Source of the DNA: Craspedostauros australis
Lineage: Eukaryota > Bacillariophyta > Bacillariophyceae > Mastogloiales > Achnanthaceae
Direction: 5' to 3'
Assembly (NCBI GenBank): GCA_026770025.1
Contig: JAMXDE010000007.1
Span: 1,116,001-1,180,000 of the forward strand
DNA: 64,000 nt
Below are positions 60,487 through 64,000 of this stretch, piece by piece; the stretch's first letter is position 1, and the number at the start of each line of letters is the position of its first letter. The translations under genes were made by a program, and so were the position numbers. Under the pieces are notes generated by a model that was given only the letters and a program-made list of their open reading frames with translations, made no database searches and had not been told where the DNA came from.

Positions 60487-63400
60487 ATGACGAACGACAA
60501 CGCTTCCAGCACGCACAGTCCCACCAGACGGTCGTATCAGGAAGAACGACCGTCTGCTCTGTCGGCGCAGATCACTGCCTCCGAAATCATCTCGTCCTTC
60601 TTCTGCGCAGATGTTCCCGCGGAGCTGCGTGCTTCGGCTGCCTTGTCGCAGCAGTTCGATGCTCATGATGATCATCAACATGATGGTCAACCAGTTCCTC
60701 GTCATCCACAGCAGGAACAGTTGCAGCAACAGGAACTTTACAATCTCCATGGCAATGGCCATCATCGCCAGCACTCCTATCTCCACCAGCAACAAGAACA
60801 ACAACTGGAGCAACAACTGGAGCAACAGCAACCGTATCACCAGCCTTTGCATGAACAACATCCCCCACAGCAGCAACCGCATGGTGACTGTGAATACGAC
60901 CAGCACGGGTATGGATATCAGCACGAGGGCCAACATGAACACTCATATCATCAGCAGCAGCAGCAACAGCAGCAGCAGCAGGAAGAACTGCTTCGCAACT
61001 CCCTCGACTACGAGTATGAACATTCGCACAACAGCAACAGCAACAGTACCAGAAGCACCAATCTTCACCACCACCACCATAACAACAACAACAACAACAA
61101 CAACAACGGCGGCTTCAGCCGCTCCTCAACCGACAAACGCAACTTCGCACAACGTTGTCTGCAGGAACTCCGCAACATCTATGCTGGCCTGCGCATGACA
61201 CCGGGAGACACGGGCAGTCTGTGCCAGCTATTCTTTGACAACCTCTCCACCATCCTCGGCGTCCTCTTTGCCACGCAAGAGCTCTGTCGCTTGGGAGGCG
61301 TCACGTCCCACACCATGAACTCGCTCCTCTTCCAGCAAATCGCACCCGGACTCGGCGTCACCTTGGCCATCGGCAATCTGTACTACGCCTGGGTGGCCAT
61401 TCGGTTGTCCAATTTCTGGAAGCGCCAGTACACGGCGCAACCCTACGGCATCAACACCTACTCGGCATTCGCCTTTGTGTACAACATCATCTATCCCGTG
61501 TTCTTTGCGACGGTGGGAAGTCAGAAGGAGGGAGATACCGACGAGGTCTATTCGCCGGATGAGGCCTTCATGCTGGCATACCGCGTCGCGTTGGCATCCA
61601 ATTTCGTGCAGGGCATGATATCGGTCCTCGTGGGCATCGTCGGTCCTGTGTTGCTGCGGTACATTCAGCCCGTGGCCTTGCTCGTTCCCGTGGCAGGAAT
61701 CGGTCTGGCATTTCTCGGTCTGGAGCAGCTCACCAACTGTTTGGCGGCTCCCATCGTGGGCTACAACACCATCCTCTGGGTCTTCCTGGGCTGGTACGCG
61801 GGCGTCAAGGTGGGCATCGGAAAGCGCCGCATACCGGAAGCCTTGATGGTCATCCTCGTCGGCGTCGCCTTGGGTTGGGCCACGGGCCTCAACAAGGCCG
61901 CCACCGTGCGTGATGCGTCCAAATTCGTCACGGCGACGTGGCCCAAGTTCACGGGACACGAGATATTCCAGAACTTCCGCATGACGCGGGAATACCTCGG
62001 CATCATCATCCCGCTCGGAATCAGCGGGCCCATCAACTCGCTCATGTGCCTCATGTGCGCCAAGGAGGCCGGCGATCCGTATCCCGTGCGCGAGACGTTG
62101 ATCATGGATGGCGTGGGCACCATGATCGCATCCTTCTTCGGATCGCCCTTTGGAACGGTCGTGTACATTGGCCATCCGGCGCACAAGCGGTCTGGCGCCA
62201 CGGTCGGATATTCCATCGCCAACGGGTTCATCTATCTCATCCTGTCGCTGTTTGGATTTCTCGCCATCTTCCAGGCCATTGTCAACCAGGCCACGACGGG
62301 GCCCATCGTCTTCACCATCGGTCTTCTCGTCAATGAAGAGATTCTTAATTTCATGTCCCCGCGTCACTTCCCGGCATACCTGTTGGGCATCTTTCCCGCC
62401 ATTTACGACTGGGTCGTCAACATCGGCGCGCGCACACCCATCGAAGATGCCGAAACCTCCTTCAACACCAACCTCCCTGGATCCACATCCTTCGTCGGCG
62501 TTCTGGCATGGAAACGCGGATCCTTGCTCATCTCCATGGTCTGGACGTCCATGATCGTCTCCATCATCGATCGCAAGTGGAAGCACGTCGCGTCGTGGGC
62601 CATGGTGGGCGGCGTCCTCTCCCTCACGGGCATCATCCACTTCCCCATCGCCGGCGTGGACAATTTCAGCAGCACCGTTTGGGAACAATGCGACAGCAAC
62701 ACGGGCGACTGCTGGGACTTCGGCCAGCAATGGATGTTCGTCACGGCCTACTGCATGATCGCCGCCACCGCCCTCTTCGTCAATGCCGCCAAGGGATGGG
62801 ACATCACCATCCAAGATGAAATCCACGACTCCTACGCCTACGAATCCAGCAACTGGTTCGCGGACGCCGCCGTCGATTCTCATCCCAACCTCGATAACAA
62901 CAACAACACTTCGCACAGCCAAATGACGCACACGTTCGGAGACGTCACGGTCATGATCTCGGATAACGTCGGTTATTCCGATGGACGATTCCGTTTCGCC
63001 ATCGCGTCGCAGGATCGGCGCGTCGTCATCGATGCCAAGACGCGCGAGGCCGGACAGCGGTGGTTGCAGAGCCTGGAGATATCGGACACGAGCGGGTTGC
63101 GCAATGAATTGCAGGCCGCGCATACGGACATTATCGATTGCGAACGGCGTATTGAGGAATTGGAGGAGCTGGTGGAGTCGATGCGTGAGATGGATTCCGA
63201 CAAACCATTGCAGCGCGGGTCATTCGATGGTGACAACGCGGAGGATCAGAATGAGCAAGAATTTGTTCATGATTCGCAGCACCAGTATCAGCAGGGACAG
63301 GGGCAGGAGTATGGTGATCAGATGGATGTCCAATATCAGGAGTACGAGCAAGGGCAAGGGCATCAAGCCATTGATTCCGACGAGTATGCACAGCAAAACG

Positions 63401-63882
63401 GCGTCGCGCGCGCGTATCCGCAGCAACAGTACCAAGCTCAGGAAGAGTTGTTGAACGGATATGATGGCAGCATGGTACAGGCATGCCAGTCGCAACCAGA
63501 CGCGGATGACAGCATGCAGGCTTCTGAATCATATCCGCAACAGGACAATGTCCCTGGACATTCCAATCAACTCAATCAACCACAAGAGTCTCCACAGGAT
63601 GTGCATTGTGGGGCGCCGTCCGAGGAGGAAGAAGAATCCGACCCCAATAGTCATGCCGAAATTCCAGAACAACAGCAACATCAGCACCACCACTACCAGC
63701 AGCAGCAGACTCCACTATCAATTGAGATCATGGCGCCAAATGATCCGCTACATGATCTGCAAATGCAGGTTGACACCGTCGATGCGCAACCGACTCAGAA
63801 CGATGATCCGGTTGGCGACGACACCGAAAATGGAGGCAAGGATGATGGCTCCATTGATGATGCACACACCTATACTTGTTAA
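60487..63882 (+). CDS. NCS2-family nucleobase transporter with Gln/His-rich tails
   Basis: This single-exon gene encodes 1131 residues. The N-terminal 205 residues are hydrophilic: Gln and His runs plus an Asn-rich stretch. The membrane domain at about 245-770 has the NCS2/AzgA pattern: FFDNLSTILGVLFATQEL, GLGVTLAIGNLYYAW, PYGINTYSAFAF, then GTMIASFFGSPFGTVVYIGH, and AKEAGDPYPVRETLIMDG. About 12-14 spans are seen. The family carries purines or uracil with H+ or Na+. The region after the last span (about 785-1131) starts with a short folded piece (IASQDRRVVIDAKTREAGQRWL and a coiled coil, ELEELVESMREM) and then becomes Gln/Glu-rich. Such long cytosolic tails are unusual. The ATG at 60487 is the first in frame. 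Substrate cannot be told apart by eye. Confidence 0.92.
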   Translation: MTNDNASSTHSPTRRSYQEERPSALSAQITASEIISSFFCADVPAELRASAALSQQFDAHDDHQHDGQPVPRHPQQEQLQQQELYNLHGNGHHRQHSYLHQQQEQQLEQQLEQQQPYHQPLHEQHPPQQQPHGDCEYDQHGYGYQHEGQHEHSYHQQQQQQQQQQEELLRNSLDYEYEHSHNSNSNSTRSTNLHHHHHNNNNNNNNNGGFSRSSTDKRNFAQRCLQELRNIYAGLRMTPGDTGSLCQLFFDNLSTILGVLFATQELCRLGGVTSHTMNSLLFQQIAPGLGVTLAIGNLYYAWVAIRLSNFWKRQYTAQPYGINTYSAFAFVYNIIYPVFFATVGSQKEGDTDEVYSPDEAFMLAYRVALASNFVQGMISVLVGIVGPVLLRYIQPVALLVPVAGIGLAFLGLEQLTNCLAAPIVGYNTILWVFLGWYAGVKVGIGKRRIPEALMVILVGVALGWATGLNKAATVRDASKFVTATWPKFTGHEIFQNFRMTREYLGIIIPLGISGPINSLMCLMCAKEAGDPYPVRETLIMDGVGTMIASFFGSPFGTVVYIGHPAHKRSGATVGYSIANGFIYLILSLFGFLAIFQAIVNQATTGPIVFTIGLLVNEEILNFMSPRHFPAYLLGIFPAIYDWVVNIGARTPIEDAETSFNTNLPGSTSFVGVLAWKRGSLLISMVWTSMIVSIIDRKWKHVASWAMVGGVLSLTGIIHFPIAGVDNFSSTVWEQCDSNTGDCWDFGQQWMFVTAYCMIAATALFVNAAKGWDITIQDEIHDSYAYESSNWFADAAVDSHPNLDNNNNTSHSQMTHTFGDVTVMISDNVGYSDGRFRFAIASQDRRVVIDAKTREAGQRWLQSLEISDTSGLRNELQAAHTDIIDCERRIEELEELVESMREMDSDKPLQRGSFDGDNAEDQNEQEFVHDSQHQYQQGQGQEYGDQMDVQYQEYEQGQGHQAIDSDEYAQQNGVARAYPQQQYQAQEELLNGYDGSMVQACQSQPDADDSMQASESYPQQDNVPGHSNQLNQPQESPQDVHCGAPSEEEEESDPNSHAEIPEQQQHQHHHYQQQQTPLSIEIMAPNDPLHDLQMQVDTVDAQPTQNDDPVGDDTENGGKDDGSIDDAHTYTC

Positions 63883-64000
63883 GGAATAGAGACACGGACT
63901 TATCTTGCGAACTTTGACGAAATCAAATCGCATGAAAGGACAGTTTGGTTGAGCCCGGCTCACTTCATCTTCTTGAATCCATTGTACGGAGCGCACCAGA
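63883..64000. other. Window end
   Basis: 118 nt after the NCS2 stop. Nothing is recognised. Confidence 0.5.

Overview
The window is nuclear DNA from a photosynthetic stramenopile, most likely a diatom. Genes lie on both strands with no operons, and many are split by short GT-AG introns (76 to about 370 nt) whose removal joins conserved motifs exactly. Three proteins (NFU-type scaffold, RF3, tandem GST/glutaredoxin-fold protein) begin with a signal peptide followed by an Ala/Asn/Asp-Ala-Phe (AF) motif, the plastid address of algae with secondary red plastids. A DUF6824 protein, a family I know mainly from diatoms, supports this. Species cannot be named from the sequence.

Layout. 1-1.1 kb: an unresolved ORF pair and a small HN1/SPIRAL1-motif protein. 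3.5-7.9 kb: SIN3 co-repressor. 8.4-9.5 kb: plastid NFU Fe-S scaffold, divergent from ceramide synthase (10.3-11.6 kb), which converges on a BAP31-like ER protein (12.1-12.7 kb). 13.1-15.0 kb: NPPY-motif methyltransferase, divergent from a CAP-Gly-like protein (15.9-18.6 kb). 19.1-20.9 kb: secreted prolyl 4-hydroxylase with a VHL-like N-terminal domain. 21.8-25.6 kb: an acidic membrane protein and a disordered DPF-motif protein. 27.0-32.9 kb: plastid tandem GST-fold protein, plastid RF3, homoserine kinase. 33.2-37.6 kb: mitochondrial bL9 and a tandem DUF6824 protein. 38.9-46.5 kb: GT43 glycosyltransferase, TEN1-like OB-fold protein, and a type II protein with two fucosyltransferase-like modules. 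46.6-49.7 kb: ICT1/ArfB-type hydrolase, YtoQ-like protein, unknown protein. 50.2-52.5 kb: DUF1279-like membrane protein and class I O-methyltransferase. 53.3-63.9 kb: a possible small membrane protein, a 1965-residue low-complexity protein with acidic repeats, and an NCS2 nucleobase transporter with long Gln/His-rich tails.

Themes. Several products serve organelle translation (RF3, bL9m, ICT1-like) and Fe-S supply (NFU). Others serve the secretory pathway (ceramide synthase, BAP31-like, P4H, GT43, tandem glycosyltransferase). This looks like ordinary eukaryotic gene order and I see no evidence of a functional cluster. The most unusual items are the VHL-like/P4H fusion, the TEN1-like protein, the duplicated glycosyltransferase, the extra module inside SIN3, and recurrent TACTCGTAC and CTCTAGAG motifs in gene-end spacers. 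I saw no tRNA, rRNA, CRISPR or transposon. Splice sites and starts were placed by eye and need transcript support.
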